Program-made: the position numbers and the translations under genes
In this document: in pieces, positions 26,032 through 36,393 of the stretch
Layout of the letters: every line of letters starts with the position of its first letter
Position numbering within the stretch: position 1 is the stretch's first letter
Notes under the pieces: generated by a model
What the model saw: the letters and a program-made list of their open reading frames with translations, nothing else
Told to the model about the DNA's origin: nothing
The model's database searches: none
NCBI RefSeq assembly: GCF_012277075.1
Contig: NZ_JAAXMT010000004.1
Span: forward strand, 1-64,000
Source: Streptococcus alactolyticus
Lineage (GTDB): Bacteria > Bacillota > Bacilli > Lactobacillales > Streptococcaceae
Direction of reading: 5' to 3'
DNA: 64,000 bases

Positions 26032-26508
26032 CTAAGCTAATAAATCTGCAAATTGAGCATCGACAAAGTCAGCCAAGACTTGGCTATCAATGCGAATAGA
26101 GCGTCCAACTTCCCCAGCTGAAACAATCATTTGCCCTAATGTTAAAGCACTGTTGTCAATGAAAATTGGAAAATGGTGTTTTTGGCGAATACCAACGGGG
26201 TTATTTGCCCCATGGATATAGCCTGTCGTTTTTTGCAGGTCTTTTTGTGGGATCATGCTCACTTTTTTATTGCCAGATACTTTGGCAAGTTTCTTTTCTG
26301 ACAGGTGCTCAGTGAGAGGAACAATCCCAATGATAGGACCTGTCTTGTCACCAGTTAAGACTAGCGTTTTAAAAATAGCAGATTTTTGAATGCCCTCAGG
26401 CAATTCTCTCTCAAGAGCGTTAATCGCTAAGCTATCGTGTTCAATGTGGGCTTTATCTAAAATTTGGTCCACTAAGGTTTTCTTCATTTTTGCTTTTTTA
26501 GACATCAT
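26032..26508 (-). CDS. ybaK: Cys-tRNA(Pro)/Cys-tRNA(Cys) deacylase YbaK/EbsC
   Basis: About 158 aa of the YbaK family, which clears Cys mis-charged on tRNA-Pro in trans. Visible family elements are KTLVDQILDKAHIEHD, FKTLVLTGDK, GNKKVSMIPQKDLQKTTGY, and GANNPVGIRQKHHFPIFIDN with the conserved Lys and the GxxxP region. The start is one of two adjacent ATGs (26508 or 26505) after AAAGTGG; a GTG two codons upstream is less likely. Confidence 0.9.
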   Translation of the reverse strand: MMSKKAKMKKTLVDQILDKAHIEHDSLAINALERELPEGIQKSAIFKTLVLTGDKTGPIIGIVPLTEHLSEKKLAKVSGNKKVSMIPQKDLQKTTGYIHGANNPVGIRQKHHFPIFIDNSALTLGQMIVSAGEVGRSIRIDSQVLADFVDAQFADLLA

Positions 26509-26604
26509 TACCACTTTCTAATGTTAAGAGTAGAAGCGCAGGGCTCCTTGTTAGGTTTATTATAATCAATCTGTTAGCATTTGACAAATTCCCAAGAGAT
26601 CACA

Positions 26605-26640
26605 CAAAAATAAGACTAGGAATTTTCTTAGCCTTATTTA
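26605..26640 (-). terminator. Terminator after the GH25 gene
   Basis: On the minus strand AATAAGGCTA pairs with TAGTCTTATT, followed by TTT. Confidence 0.65.
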
Positions 26641-27515
26641 TTGCTATCTTCTTTGTTGTCACTTTTATTATTACTGCCACCAAACAATTTTTTGTAAGTT
26701 GATTTTTTGTCTTTGGTCACGGCAATTTGATTTAAATCTAAAGGCGAATTAAAGCCGTTGAGGTAACCTTGCGACGTGTACTGATGGAGGTCATAATCTA
26801 AATCGGTCTGTGGTGCGGCATTGTAGTAGCCAGAATCAGAACCATAAGCAGGAATCCACACGGCATCAAAGCCATCAACAGAGATTTCTTGCTCATCCAT
26901 GAAGTAGGTTCCAATGTAAATCCCAACCTTTTCGGCACCTAAACGTTTGAGCTCTTTAAGAAAAGCTTGGACTCCCTTATTCATGTCAGGCATGGTGGCC
27001 TCTTCAACGTCAACCCAGTAAAAAGTAGGCTTATAAGGCGAAGCATTTTCATAGAAAGTCTTGGCCTCTTCCTTCATTTCTTTGACGTTTCTTCCTAAAG
27101 CATAACTATAAACCGCTACTGGAACGTCTCGTTTTTGTAGTTCTTTGATGTGGGTCTTAAACGATTTATCAATCCCAGTGGTATAAGCGGCGTTGCTATC
27201 TTTACTAATTTGTGATCCCCCGTACACACGAACGATAGCACCAGAAATATTTTTAGACAGAGTATCATAGTCAATTTCGCTTGGAAGTTGCCAACCAGAG
27301 ATATCGATAATCGGATTAAGAACAAACTCTTTATCATTGTCAGTATCAGAAGTTGATGTAGTGGTACTCGTGCCACTCAAAGTCGGAATAGAAGCCTTTG
27401 CTGAAATTAACTGTTGTTCTTTTAGACTGTCTGAGTGCGTTTTACCGATCACGAGAAGGAGCCCTAAAAGGGCGAAGAAAACTACAACAACAATAGGTTT
27501 TATTCGTCTTCTCAT
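26634..27515 (-). CDS. GH25 family muramidase-like lysozyme, membrane-anchored
   Basis: 293 aa. N-terminal membrane segment/signal anchor (PIVVVVFFALLGLLLVIG, residues ~7-24), a Ser/Thr linker, then a glycoside hydrolase 25 domain: IIDISGWQLP with the first Asp, FYWVDVEEA with the catalytic Asp-x-Glu, VGIYIGTYFM, and HQYTSQGYLNGFNSPLDLNQ at the end. The Lys/Asn/Ser tail is low complexity. It probably cleaves peptidoglycan outside the cell. Monocistronic. Confidence 0.9.
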   Translation of the reverse strand: MRRRIKPIVVVVFFALLGLLLVIGKTHSDSLKEQQLISAKASIPTLSGTSTTTSTSDTDNDKEFVLNPIIDISGWQLPSEIDYDTLSKNISGAIVRVYGGSQISKDSNAAYTTGIDKSFKTHIKELQKRDVPVAVYSYALGRNVKEMKEEAKTFYENASPYKPTFYWVDVEEATMPDMNKGVQAFLKELKRLGAEKVGIYIGTYFMDEQEISVDGFDAVWIPAYGSDSGYYNAAPQTDLDYDLHQYTSQGYLNGFNSPLDLNQIAVTKDKKSTYKKLFGGSNNKSDNKEDSNK

Positions 27516-27615
27516 TACTCATATTTTAGCGTAAAACGGTTTAAAAATCAAAACAATACGTTTTTGTAATACAATTGTCATATTTGCAATGACTTATGGG
27601 AATAAATGTCTAAAT

Positions 27616-29412
27616 TTATGCTGTCATGGCTTCGGTGTAGGCGATGATTTGGTCAACGGTTTGGCTTAAAAATTGGATGGTGTCGCGGAGTGGTTGGTCA
27701 GTTGAAATGTCTGCTCCGATTAATTTAGCCGTGTCAAGCGGTGTACGTGAGCCACCAGATTTGAGGAAGGTTAGCCAGTCTTGGGCACCATTTGGGTTTT
27801 GCTTAAGGTTCAAAAAGCCAGCCGTTGCAATCACAAGCCCTGCAGAATAAGTGTAGCTGTAAAGTCCCATGTAGTAGTGGCTTTGACGCATCCAAGTCAA
27901 TGCAGCATCGTCATCAATGTCAATGGCATCACCCCAAAATTGGCTGAGAACCTCTTTCATAATGCGATTAAGTTGCTCAGCTCCGAATGTTTTGCCCTCT
28001 TCAATAAGGGTGTAAACACGACGTTGGAAGGCAGCCTCTAGCAGATGCGTGATGAAATTGTGAAAATAAGTATCTGTCAAACGGTGGGCTAAGGCAAAGC
28101 GTTTTTGACGAGGGTCATCGAACTGCTGTTCCAAATAATCGCTCAGCAACAATTCATTGAAGGTTGAAGGGGCTTCTACATAATAAGTGGACATGTGGGT
28201 ATTGAAGTAGCTTTGATGGTTGTCAGAAAAGATAAATTGCCCTGAGTGACCAATTTCGTGAATCAAGGTATAGACATCTGACAAACGCCCTGTCCAGCTC
28301 ATGAGAATGTATGGGTGAACCTTGTATGGGTCTGCAGCATAGCCGCCTGAATCTTTATTGGCATTAGCAGCAAAATCCACCCAGCGCTCTTCTTGGTAGC
28401 GGGCAACTTCCTGACTGTATTCCTTACCCAGCGGAGCAACGGATTTCATCACTAAATCATAGGCATCGTCAATGCTGACGTGAGGGTTTAAATCGCTATC
28501 CAAATCCAATTTCCAATCAGCAAAGGTCATTTTTGACAAGCCATTCACTTTTGCCACGTGTTTGAGGTATTTTTGTGCAATCGGCGCAAACTCTGTCATA
28601 ATGAGATCAATTTGGCGGTCAAACATATCGCGGTCCACTTCTTGTTCGGCAAGGAGGTAGTCAAAAACAGAGTCGTACCCCCGCATATCCGCCATGATTT
28701 TTTCAGATTTGACCTGTGCCAAATAAGCACTTGCTGCGGCATTTTGGTGTTTTCTAAGCCCAGCTGAGAAAGAGCGGAAGGCATTTTCACGAACATCAGC
28801 GTCTTCATGATTTTGATAGAAATTTTCATAAGTGACAAAAGAGTTGCGGTAGGTTTTGCCGTTCACTTCAAAATCGTCCATTTCAAAATCACCTGCACGC
28901 ATTTTAGTGTAAATGTCTTGCGGTGCGTTGAAAACTTCGGCCAGATTAGTCAAGGTTTTTTCGACTTCTGGTGAGATAAAGTGTTTCTTTTGGATTTTAG
29001 CTTGGCGAATGGCTGCGCTAAAATGTGGGTTGGCTTCTAATTCGTCCAAGATAGCTAAATCAGCAGTCGCAAGAGCCGTATCAAAAAAGCTGATTGCCAC
29101 ATTAGCCTTGGTCATAAAGTCTGCCCCTGCCTGTGCGATTTGGGCAAATGATTCATCGCTGAAATCCGTTGTCTGCGGCATAAAAGCGTAGTTATCGATA
29201 TGGCTCATCTCGATGTAAATCTGCTCAATCTCATACAAAGCACGTGTAAAATCATCAGCAGTTTCCAAGCGTCCCTCGTAATTGCGCTTAAAGACGTTAA
29301 TATCTTCTAATGTTTTTTCAATACTTCGTAAAAAATCCTCGCGGTCTTGATAGAGTGCTGTCAAATCCCATAATTCATTTTCAGGAAAATCCGAACGTTT
29401 TTTCAATTCCAT
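27616..29412 (-). CDS. pepF: Oligoendopeptidase F
   Basis: 598 aa M3B zinc metallopeptidase that degrades 7- to 17-residue peptides in the cytosol. The HEIGH zinc motif is at about 384-388 in YTLIHEIGHSGQFIF, and the family start FPENELWDLTALYQDREDF is near residue 9. GGAGATGACCT precedes the ATG. It stands alone, divergent from ppc. Confidence 0.96.
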   Translation of the reverse strand: MELKKRSDFPENELWDLTALYQDREDFLRSIEKTLEDINVFKRNYEGRLETADDFTRALYEIEQIYIEMSHIDNYAFMPQTTDFSDESFAQIAQAGADFMTKANVAISFFDTALATADLAILDELEANPHFSAAIRQAKIQKKHFISPEVEKTLTNLAEVFNAPQDIYTKMRAGDFEMDDFEVNGKTYRNSFVTYENFYQNHEDADVRENAFRSFSAGLRKHQNAAASAYLAQVKSEKIMADMRGYDSVFDYLLAEQEVDRDMFDRQIDLIMTEFAPIAQKYLKHVAKVNGLSKMTFADWKLDLDSDLNPHVSIDDAYDLVMKSVAPLGKEYSQEVARYQEERWVDFAANANKDSGGYAADPYKVHPYILMSWTGRLSDVYTLIHEIGHSGQFIFSDNHQSYFNTHMSTYYVEAPSTFNELLLSDYLEQQFDDPRQKRFALAHRLTDTYFHNFITHLLEAAFQRRVYTLIEEGKTFGAEQLNRIMKEVLSQFWGDAIDIDDDAALTWMRQSHYYMGLYSYTYSAGLVIATAGFLNLKQNPNGAQDWLTFLKSGGSRTPLDTAKLIGADISTDQPLRDTIQFLSQTVDQIIAYTEAMTA

Positions 29413-29639
29413 AGGTCATCTCCAATCATTTTAGTTCTTATCCTCAAAAGTATATCAAAAATCTAGAGCTTATCCTAGTAGCACAGGCTATACGGCAAAA
29501 AGATTTAAAAAAATCAGAAAATTTATAAAAGCAAGGATAATCATTAGAAAATGGGTTACTTTTCCTTACAAAAAGTGGTATGATATAGGGGTACGTTTGT
29601 AACAAAGGATTCCAATCCGAACAAAAAGGAGTGAAGAGA

Positions 29640-32465
29640 GTGACAGTCAAAAAATTGGAAAATAATAACACTCGGTCGATAATGACAGAAGAAGTCAAAG
29701 TGTTAAAACAAATCCTTGACGATACAACCCATCAAATGGTTGGCGATGAGGTGTTTGCCAAAATTCAAAATATCGCCGACTTATCAGCAAGCTCTGAATA
29801 CGTCAAACTTGAAAAATTAGTAGCTCAATTAACGAATGATGAGATGATCGTCGTATCTCGCTATTTTTCAATTTTACCACTTTTAATCAACATCTCTGAA
29901 GATGTGGATTTTGCGTATGAGATTAACTACCAAAACAACATGGGCAAGGATTACCTTGGCAAACTTTCTCTAACGGTTGACATGGTTTCAGAAAGCGACA
30001 ACGCCAAAGAAATTCTTGAAAACGTGAACGTGGTTCCTGTATTAACCGCTCACCCAACGCAAGTGCAACGTAAAACCGTTTTGGAGTTGACCAACCACAT
30101 TCATGATTTGTTGCGTAAGTACCGCGATGTTAAGGCTGGTGTTGTCAACCGTAACAAATGGTACACGGATTTACGCCGTTACATTGAAATCATCATGCAA
30201 ACGGATATTATTCGTGAGAAGAAATTGACGGTTAAAAATGAAATCACCAACGTGATGGAGTATTACAATACCTCTTTGATTCAAGCCATCACAAAATTAA
30301 CATCAGAATACAAGCACTTAGCCGCTGAAAAAGGCCTTGATTTGGACAATCCAAAACCAATCACCATGGGAATGTGGATTGGGGGCGACCGTGATGGAAA
30401 CCCATACGTTACAGCAGAAACTCTGCAACTTTCTGCCACTGTCCAAAGTGAAGTTATTCTTAACTACTACATCGAAAAATTAACAGGTCTTTATCGTACC
30501 TTCTCACTTTCTACAACTCTTACAGACATCAGTCCTGAAGTGGAAAAATTGGCTGAATTATCAACAGATAAATCGATTTATCGTGAAAATGAGCCTTACC
30601 GTAAAGCCTTCCATTACATTCAGTTGAAATTGATTCAAACCTTGTTGGAATTAAAAGCTGGACCAGGCATTTCACAACGTGTCTTGGAAAGCAGCAACAA
30701 CATTAGTTTTGGGGTTTACACAAGCACCAACAATGCTAGTGTTGTCAGCAAGTATTTGCAAGAGAAATTCTCTCGCGTGTCTTCTGAACTTCAAAATGAA
30801 ATTCCAAGCTACAAAACGGCCCAAGAATTTAAAGATGATTTACTCTTAATCAAGCAATCATTGTTAGATAATGGCGATGAGGCTATGCTAACAGGTGATT
30901 TCAGCGAGTTGCTCCAAGCAGTTGATGTTTTTGGTTTCTACCTTGCAACCATTGATATGCGTCAAGATTCAAGCGTCAACGAAGCTTGTGTGGCAGAATT
31001 GTTACGATCAGCAAACGTTGTGGATAATTACAGTGAGCTTCCAGAAGAGGAAAAAATCAAGATTTTGCTTAAAGAACTGATTGAGGACCCTCGTACCTTA
31101 TCTTCAGCAAATGCTGAGAAGTCAGAACTCCTGCAAAAAGAATTGGCTATCTTTAAAACCGCTCGTTATCTTAAAGACAAGCTAGGCGAAGAAGTCATCA
31201 AACAACACATTATCTCACACACTGAAAGCGTGTCTGATATGTTTGAATTAGCGGTTATGTTAAAAGAAGTTGGTTTGATTGATAACCAAAAAGCGCGTGT
31301 TCAAATTGTTCCTCTCTTTGAAACCATCGAAGACCTTGAAAATTCACGTGGCATCATGGAAGAATACCTTGATTACGACATCGTGCGCCGTTGGATTGCA
31401 GCTAACAAAGGCTACCAAGAAGTCATGCTTGGTTACTCAGATAGTAATAAAGACGGCGGTTACTTGTCATCTGTTTGGACACTTTACAAGGCTCAAAACG
31501 AATTGACTCGTATCGGAACAGAACGTGGTATTAAAGTAACCTTCATTCATGGTCGTGGTGGTACAGTCGGCCGTGGAGGTGGTCCATCATATGAAGCCAT
31601 TACATCCCAACCATTTGGTTCGATTAAAGACCGCATCCGCTTGACAGAGCAAGGGGAAATCATTGAAAACAAATACGGTAATAAAGACGTTGCCTACTAC
31701 AACCTTGAAATGTTGGTGTCAGCAACCATTGACCGTATTGTAACACGCATGATTACGGATGCTAATGAAATCGATGAGTTCCGTGCAACGATGGACGACA
31801 TTGTTAGCTATTCAAATACAGTTTACCGTGATTTGGTCTTTGGCAATCCGCATTTCTATGATTATTTCTTTGAAGCAAGCCCAATTAAAGAAGTTTCAAG
31901 TTTGAATATCGGTTCACGTCCAGCTGCTCGTAAAACCATCACTGAAATTTCAGGCCTTCGTGCGATTCCGTGGGTATTCTCATGGTCACAAAGTCGAGTG
32001 ATGTTCCCAGGCTGGTATGGTGTCGGTTCTGCCTTCAAACACTTTATTGACGCTGATGAGGGTAACTTGGCGAAATTGCAACACATGTATGACAAATGGC
32101 CATTCTTCCATTCTCTCCTCTCAAATGTAGATATGGTTCTTTCAAAATCAAACATGAACATTGCTTTCCAATACGCTCAATTGGCTGAAGATGAAGACGT
32201 GCGTGATGTCTTTAACACCATTCTTGACGAATGGCAACTCACTAAAAATGTTATTTTAGCTATTGAACAACATGAAGATTTATTGGAAACCAATCCATCT
32301 CTTCGTGCCAGCCTTGATTACCGTTTGCCATACTTCAACGTCTTAAACTACATTCAAATTGAATTGATTAAACGTTTACGCCACGATGAGTTGGACGAAG
32401 ATTACGAAAAACTCATTCACACCACTATCAACGGTATTGCAACTGGTTTGCGTAACTCAGGCTGA
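29640..32465 (+). CDS. ppc: Phosphoenolpyruvate carboxylase
   Basis: Makes oxaloacetate from PEP and bicarbonate, feeding aspartate synthesis. About 941 aa. Catalytic His in [12 protein letters not shown] near 142, [12 protein letters not shown], catalytic [15 protein letters not shown], and the C-terminal ending [10 protein letters not shown]. The start chosen is GTG 29640 ([10 protein letters not shown]), eight bases after AAAGGAG and matching the family start better than ATG 29631. The 227-base gap to pepF holds its promoter (TGG-TATGAT near 29576-29584). Confidence 0.95.
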   Translation: MTVKKLENNNTRSIMTEEVKVLKQILDDTTHQMVGDEVFAKIQNIADLSASSEYVKLEKLVAQLTNDEMIVVSRYFSILPLLINISEDVDFAYEINYQNNMGKDYLGKLSLTVDMVSESDNAKEILENVNVVPVLTAHPTQVQRKTVLELTNHIHDLLRKYRDVKAGVVNRNKWYTDLRRYIEIIMQTDIIREKKLTVKNEITNVMEYYNTSLIQAITKLTSEYKHLAAEKGLDLDNPKPITMGMWIGGDRDGNPYVTAETLQLSATVQSEVILNYYIEKLTGLYRTFSLSTTLTDISPEVEKLAELSTDKSIYRENEPYRKAFHYIQLKLIQTLLELKAGPGISQRVLESSNNISFGVYTSTNNASVVSKYLQEKFSRVSSELQNEIPSYKTAQEFKDDLLLIKQSLLDNGDEAMLTGDFSELLQAVDVFGFYLATIDMRQDSSVNEACVAELLRSANVVDNYSELPEEEKIKILLKELIEDPRTLSSANAEKSELLQKELAIFKTARYLKDKLGEEVIKQHIISHTESVSDMFELAVMLKEVGLIDNQKARVQIVPLFETIEDLENSRGIMEEYLDYDIVRRWIAANKGYQEVMLGYSDSNKDGGYLSSVWTLYKAQNELTRIGTERGIKVTFIHGRGGTVGRGGGPSYEAITSQPFGSIKDRIRLTEQGEIIENKYGNKDVAYYNLEMLVSATIDRIVTRMITDANEIDEFRATMDDIVSYSNTVYRDLVFGNPHFYDYFFEASPIKEVSSLNIGSRPAARKTITEISGLRAIPWVFSWSQSRVMFPGWYGVGSAFKHFIDADEGNLAKLQHMYDKWPFFHSLLSNVDMVLSKSNMNIAFQYAQLAEDEDVRDVFNTILDEWQLTKNVILAIEQHEDLLETNPSLRASLDYRLPYFNVLNYIQIELIKRLRHDELDEDYEKLIHTTINGIATGLRNSG

Positions 32466-32483
32466 TCATAAAGCAAGATGAAG

Positions 32484-32519
32484 CAGCACTTCTTGGTTAA
32501 GTCCAAGGGGTGCTTTTTT
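32484..32519 (+). terminator. Terminator after ppc
   Basis: AGCAGCACTTCTTGG pairs with CCAAGGGGTGCTTT, then a T run. Confidence 0.75.
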
Positions 32520-32577
32520 ACTTTGGCTCAGACTTTGGCAAGACTTGCTAGACTTTTACTTTTTTTTAGCTTAGAAA

Positions 32578-32586
32578 GATGGTATA
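32578..32586 (+). promoter_or_regulatory. Extended -10 promoter of ftsW
   Basis: TGG-TATAAT with the hexamer at 32581-32586, about 50 bases before the ftsW ATG. Confidence 0.55.
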
Positions 32587-32637
32587 ATGGCAGATGGTTA
32601 TTACATCCAGAGATCATATGTCTTAATAGGAGCGTTT

Positions 32638-33927
32638 ATGAATATTTCGAAGAGGCATTTACTGAATTATTCAATCCTTGTGCCTTATTTAATTTTATCT
32701 GTGATTGGTTTGATTGTCATTTATTCGACCACAAGCCCATCCCTTGTCCAATACGGGTTAACCCCTTTTCTGTCAGTTCTTAACCAAGGAATGTATTGGG
32801 GCATCAGTTTAGCTGCTATCTTTTTCATTTATAAATTACGTTTAGACTTCTTGAAAAATCCAAAAGTCCTGACAACGACTATGATCGTTGAAGTTGTTCT
32901 CTTGTTAATTGCGCGTTTCTTTACGCGAACGGTTAACGGGGCGCACGGTTGGATTGTGATTGGTCCCATTAGTTTTCAACCAGCAGAATACCTGAAAATC
33001 ATCATTGTCTGGCTGTTGGCTTATACGTTTTCACGGCGCCAGAAAGAAATTGAAATCTATGATTACCAAGCCTTGACCAAGCGGCGTTGGATACCAAGGC
33101 GTTGGAGTGATTTAAAAGATTGGCGCGTGTATTCGCTAGGGATGATTATGCTGGTCGCAGCACAGCCTGACCTTGGAAATGCAGCTATCATCGTTTTGAC
33201 TGGCTTGATCATGTATTCAGTCAGTGGGGTAGCTTACCGTTGGTTTTCTGCTATTTTGATTACCGTCACGACCTTATCAGCTGGATTTTTAGGCTTAATC
33301 TTTGCCATTGGTGTGGAAACCATGGAAAAAGTGCCCATTTTTGGTTATGTTGCCAAACGTTTCAGTGCCTTTTTCAATCCTTTTGATGACTTGACCAACG
33401 CAGGACACCAGCTAGCTCATTCTTACTATGCCATGAGTAATGGTGGTTGGTTTGGTAGAGGTTTGGGGAATTCCATTGAAAAAGGTGGTTATCTTCCTGA
33501 GGCGACAACCGATTTTGTCTTTTCCATTGTCATGGAAGAATTAGGTTTGATTGGAGCAGGACTTATTCTTGCTTTGCTGTTCTTCTTGATTTTACGTATT
33601 ATGCACGTGGGGATTAAGGCTAAAAATCCTTTCAATGCCATGATTGCACTAGGAATTGGTGGCATGATTTTGATGCAAACCTTTGTCAATATCGGTGGTA
33701 TCTCAGGCTTGATTCCATCAACAGGGGTTACTTTCCCATTCTTATCCCAAGGGGGAAATAGCTTGTTGGTGCTCTCGGTTGCCATTGGTTTTGTGCTCAA
33801 TATTGATGCCAATGAAAAACGTGAAGAGATTATCAGAGAAGCAGAAGCAGAACTCCAAGCACAAAACACCAATCACCCCTATGCAGATAATGTCATTGAT
33901 TTGGATCAATTGTTCCATAATGACTAA
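32638..33927 (+). CDS. ftsW: Cell division peptidoglycan polymerase FtsW
   Basis: SEDS-family glycosyltransferase that polymerises septal peptidoglycan with its class B PBP. 429 aa with about ten membrane helices: YSILVPYLILSVIGLIVIYS at 10-29, LAHSYYAMSNGGWFGRGLGN, PEATTDFVFSIVMEELG, and the GLIPSTGVTFPFLSQGG signature near the end. The ATG at 32638 has TAGGAG upstream; the in-frame ATG at 32587 overlaps the promoter and is rejected. Followed by a strong terminator and tuf. Confidence 0.95.
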   Translation: MNISKRHLLNYSILVPYLILSVIGLIVIYSTTSPSLVQYGLTPFLSVLNQGMYWGISLAAIFFIYKLRLDFLKNPKVLTTTMIVEVVLLLIARFFTRTVNGAHGWIVIGPISFQPAEYLKIIIVWLLAYTFSRRQKEIEIYDYQALTKRRWIPRRWSDLKDWRVYSLGMIMLVAAQPDLGNAAIIVLTGLIMYSVSGVAYRWFSAILITVTTLSAGFLGLIFAIGVETMEKVPIFGYVAKRFSAFFNPFDDLTNAGHQLAHSYYAMSNGGWFGRGLGNSIEKGGYLPEATTDFVFSIVMEELGLIGAGLILALLFFLILRIMHVGIKAKNPFNAMIALGIGGMILMQTFVNIGGISGLIPSTGVTFPFLSQGGNSLLVLSVAIGFVLNIDANEKREEIIREAEAELQAQNTNHPYADNVIDLDQLFHND

Positions 33928-33938
33928 ATGATTTTTTG

Positions 33939-33977
33939 ACCAAAGCAAGTATTTTGTCTTGCTTTGGTTATTTTTTT
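33939..33977 (+). terminator. Terminator after ftsW
   Basis: ACCAAAGCAAG (33939-33949) and CTTGCTTTGGT (33958-33968), 11 bp perfect, then a T-rich tail. Confidence 0.9.
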
Positions 33978-34064
33978 GAAAGAAATAACATTGGGAAATC
34001 GCTTGATTTTAAGGGATTTACAGGCATTCTTGAAAATTTAGACGCATAAGAAATAGTTAAATGC

Positions 34065-34092
34065 TTGCAATTCCTTTATAATTTGATAAAAT
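34065..34092 (+). promoter_or_regulatory. tuf promoter
   Basis: TTGCAA (34065-34070), 16 bases, TAAAAT (34087-34092) with TGA just before it. Leaves a leader of about 65 bases. Confidence 0.65.
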
Positions 34093-34164
34093 AGTAGGGT
34101 AAGGTTAGACTGTATTGCCTACCGTCTATCTATAAAATATATTTTATTGGAGGCTTTTACCCAA

Positions 34165-35361
34165 ATGGCAAAAGAAAAATACGATCGTAGTAAACCACAC
34201 GTTAACATTGGTACAATCGGACACGTTGACCATGGTAAAACTACTTTGACAGCTGCAATTACAACAGTTCTTGCTCGTCGTCTTCCAAGCGCAGTTAACC
34301 AACCAAAAGACTACGCTTCTATCGATGCTGCTCCTGAAGAACGCGAACGCGGTATCACAATCAACACTGCACACGTTGAGTACGAAACTGCTAAACGTCA
34401 CTACGCTCACATCGACGCTCCAGGACACGCGGACTACGTTAAAAACATGATCACTGGTGCTGCCCAAATGGATGGTGCTATCCTTGTAGTAGCTTCAACT
34501 GACGGTCCAATGCCACAAACACGTGAACACATCCTTCTTTCACGTCAAGTAGGTGTTAAATACCTTATCGTCTTCATGAACAAAATCGACCTTGTTGATG
34601 ACGAAGAATTGCTTGAATTGGTTGAAATGGAAATCCGTGACCTTCTTTCAGAATACGACTTCCCAGGTGACGATCTTCCAGTTATCCAAGGTTCAGCTCT
34701 TAAAGCCCTTGAAGGTGACACTCACTACGAAGACATCATCATGGAATTGATGGACACTGTTGATGAATACATTCCAGAACCAGAACGTGATACTGACAAA
34801 CCATTGCTTCTTCCAGTCGAAGACGTATTCTCAATCACTGGTCGTGGTACTGTAGCATCAGGACGTATCGACCGTGGTACTGTTAAAGTCAACGACGAAG
34901 TTGAAATCGTTGGTATCCGTGACGACATCCAAAAAGCTGTTGTTACTGGTGTTGAAATGTTCCGTAAACAACTTGATGAAGGTCTTGCAGGGGACAACGT
35001 TGGTGTGCTTCTTCGTGGTATCCAACGTGATGAAATCGAACGTGGTCAAGTTCTTGCTAAACCAGGTTCAATCCACCCACACACTAAATTCAAAGGTGAA
35101 GTTTACATCCTTACTAAAGAAGAAGGTGGACGTCACACTCCATTCTTCAACAACTACCGTCCTCAATTCTACTTCCGTACAACTGACGTTACAGGTTCAA
35201 TCGAACTTCCAGCAGGTACTGAAATGGTAATGCCTGGTGATAACGTAACTATCGACGTTGAATTGATTCACCCAATCGCCGTTGAACAAGGTACTACATT
35301 CTCAATCCGTGAAGGTGGACGTACTGTTGGTTCAGGTATCGTTTCAGAAATCGAAGCTTAA
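34165..35361 (+). CDS. tuf: Elongation factor Tu
   Basis: GTPase that delivers aminoacyl-tRNA to the ribosome. 398 aa from [20 protein letters not shown]; the upstream ATG at 34147 overlaps the GGAGG ribosome binding site and is rejected. G1 GHVDHGKT, G2 RGITI, G3 DAPGH, G4 NKID and the domain 2-3 boundary are all intact. Codon use is strongly biased to C-ending and preferred codons (AAC, TTC, ATC), as in highly expressed genes. Confidence 0.99.
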   Translation: MAKEKYDRSKPHVNIGTIGHVDHGKTTLTAAITTVLARRLPSAVNQPKDYASIDAAPEERERGITINTAHVEYETAKRHYAHIDAPGHADYVKNMITGAAQMDGAILVVASTDGPMPQTREHILLSRQVGVKYLIVFMNKIDLVDDEELLELVEMEIRDLLSEYDFPGDDLPVIQGSALKALEGDTHYEDIIMELMDTVDEYIPEPERDTDKPLLLPVEDVFSITGRGTVASGRIDRGTVKVNDEVEIVGIRDDIQKAVVTGVEMFRKQLDEGLAGDNVGVLLRGIQRDEIERGQVLAKPGSIHPHTKFKGEVYILTKEEGGRHTPFFNNYRPQFYFRTTDVTGSIELPAGTEMVMPGDNVTIDVELIHPIAVEQGTTFSIREGGRTVGSGIVSEIEA

Positions 35362-35418
35362 TTTGAATTAACTAATTAAGTTCCCAGATAACAATTATTT
35401 AGTCAGATAGTAATTGTG

Positions 35419-35445
35419 GAGAGTCCCGTTAGGGGCTCTTTTTTT
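35419..35445 (+). terminator. Terminator after tuf
   Basis: AGAGTCCC pairs with GGGGCTCT (one G-U) around GTTA, then T7. Confidence 0.85.
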
Positions 35446-35539
35446 GTGACTTTCCTCTCTAAAAATAGTGTCGAACCTTTCAAACCTGCAGAAAATATGA
35501 TAAAATAAGGAGTAAAAAAAAATAGAAGAGGTATGTGAA

Positions 35540-36298
35540 ATGTCACGTAAACCATTTATCGCTGGTAACTGGAAAATGAACAAAAATCCAGAAGAAGCTA
35601 AAGCATTTGTTGAAGCAGTAGCTTCTAAATTGCCTTCATCAGAACTTGTTGAAGCTGGTATCGCAGCTCCTGCACTTGACCTTTCAACAGTTCTTGCTGC
35701 AGCTAAAGGTTCAGAACTTAAAGTTGCTGCTGAAAACTGCTACTTTGAAAATGCTGGTGCTTTCACTGGTGAAAACAGCCCTAAAGTATTGTCTGAAATG
35801 GGAACTGACTACGTTGTAATCGGTCACTCAGAACGTCGTGAATACTTCCACGAAACAGATGAAGACATCAACAAAAAAGCAAAAGCTATCTTTGCTAACG
35901 GTATGCTTCCAATCATCTGCTGTGGTGAAACTCTTGAAACTTACGAAGCAGGTAAAGCTGCAGAATTCGTAGGTGGACAAGTTTCAGCTGCTCTTGCTGG
36001 CTTGACTGACGAACAAGTTTCTTCACTTGTTATCGCATACGAACCAATCTGGGCTATCGGTACTGGTAAATCAGCTAGCCAAGACGACGCACAAAAAATG
36101 TGTAAAGTTGTTCGTGACACAGTTGCAGCAGACTTCGGTCAAGCAGTAGCTGACAAAGTTCGCGTTCAATACGGTGGTTCAGTTAAACCTGAAAACGTTG
36201 CAGCATACATGGCTTGCCCAGACGTTGACGGTGCCCTTGTTGGTGGTGCTTCACTTGAACCAGAAAGCTTCCTTGCTCTTCTTGACTTCGTTAAATAA
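35540..36298 (+). CDS. tpiA: Triosephosphate isomerase
   Basis: Interconverts dihydroxyacetone phosphate and glyceraldehyde 3-phosphate in glycolysis. 252 aa, with the N-terminal [12 protein letters not shown] (Asn, Lys catalytic), VVIGHSERR (catalytic His) and [14 protein letters not shown] (catalytic Glu and the flexible loop). AGAGG precedes the ATG. High-expression codon bias like tuf. Confidence 0.99.
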   Translation: MSRKPFIAGNWKMNKNPEEAKAFVEAVASKLPSSELVEAGIAAPALDLSTVLAAAKGSELKVAAENCYFENAGAFTGENSPKVLSEMGTDYVVIGHSERREYFHETDEDINKKAKAIFANGMLPIICCGETLETYEAGKAAEFVGGQVSAALAGLTDEQVSSLVIAYEPIWAIGTGKSASQDDAQKMCKVVRDTVAADFGQAVADKVRVQYGGSVKPENVAAYMACPDVDGALVGGASLEPESFLALLDFVK

Positions 36299-36322
36299 TC
36301 AAGAAACGTTGAAGCATAATAA

Positions 36323-36350
36323 ATGGCCTGTTTTTAGCAGGTCATTTTTT
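36323..36350 (+). terminator. Terminator after tpiA
   Basis: AATGGCCTG pairs with CAGGTCATT around TTTTTAG, then T5. Confidence 0.75.
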
Positions 36351-36356
36351 GTATCA

Positions 36357-36393
36357 AGAAAACCTTGGAAACCAATTTCCAAGGTTTTCTTTT
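36357..36393. terminator. Bidirectional terminator between tpiA and murN
   Basis: AAGAAAACCTTGGAAA pairs with TTTCCAAGGTTTTCTT around CCAA. It touches the murN stop. Confidence 0.85.

Noticed and set aside
32587..32638. Longer FtsW start at ATG 32587.
   Set aside because: It abuts the -10 hexamer of the promoter and the added 17 residues are unlike FtsW; 32638 has a ribosome binding site.
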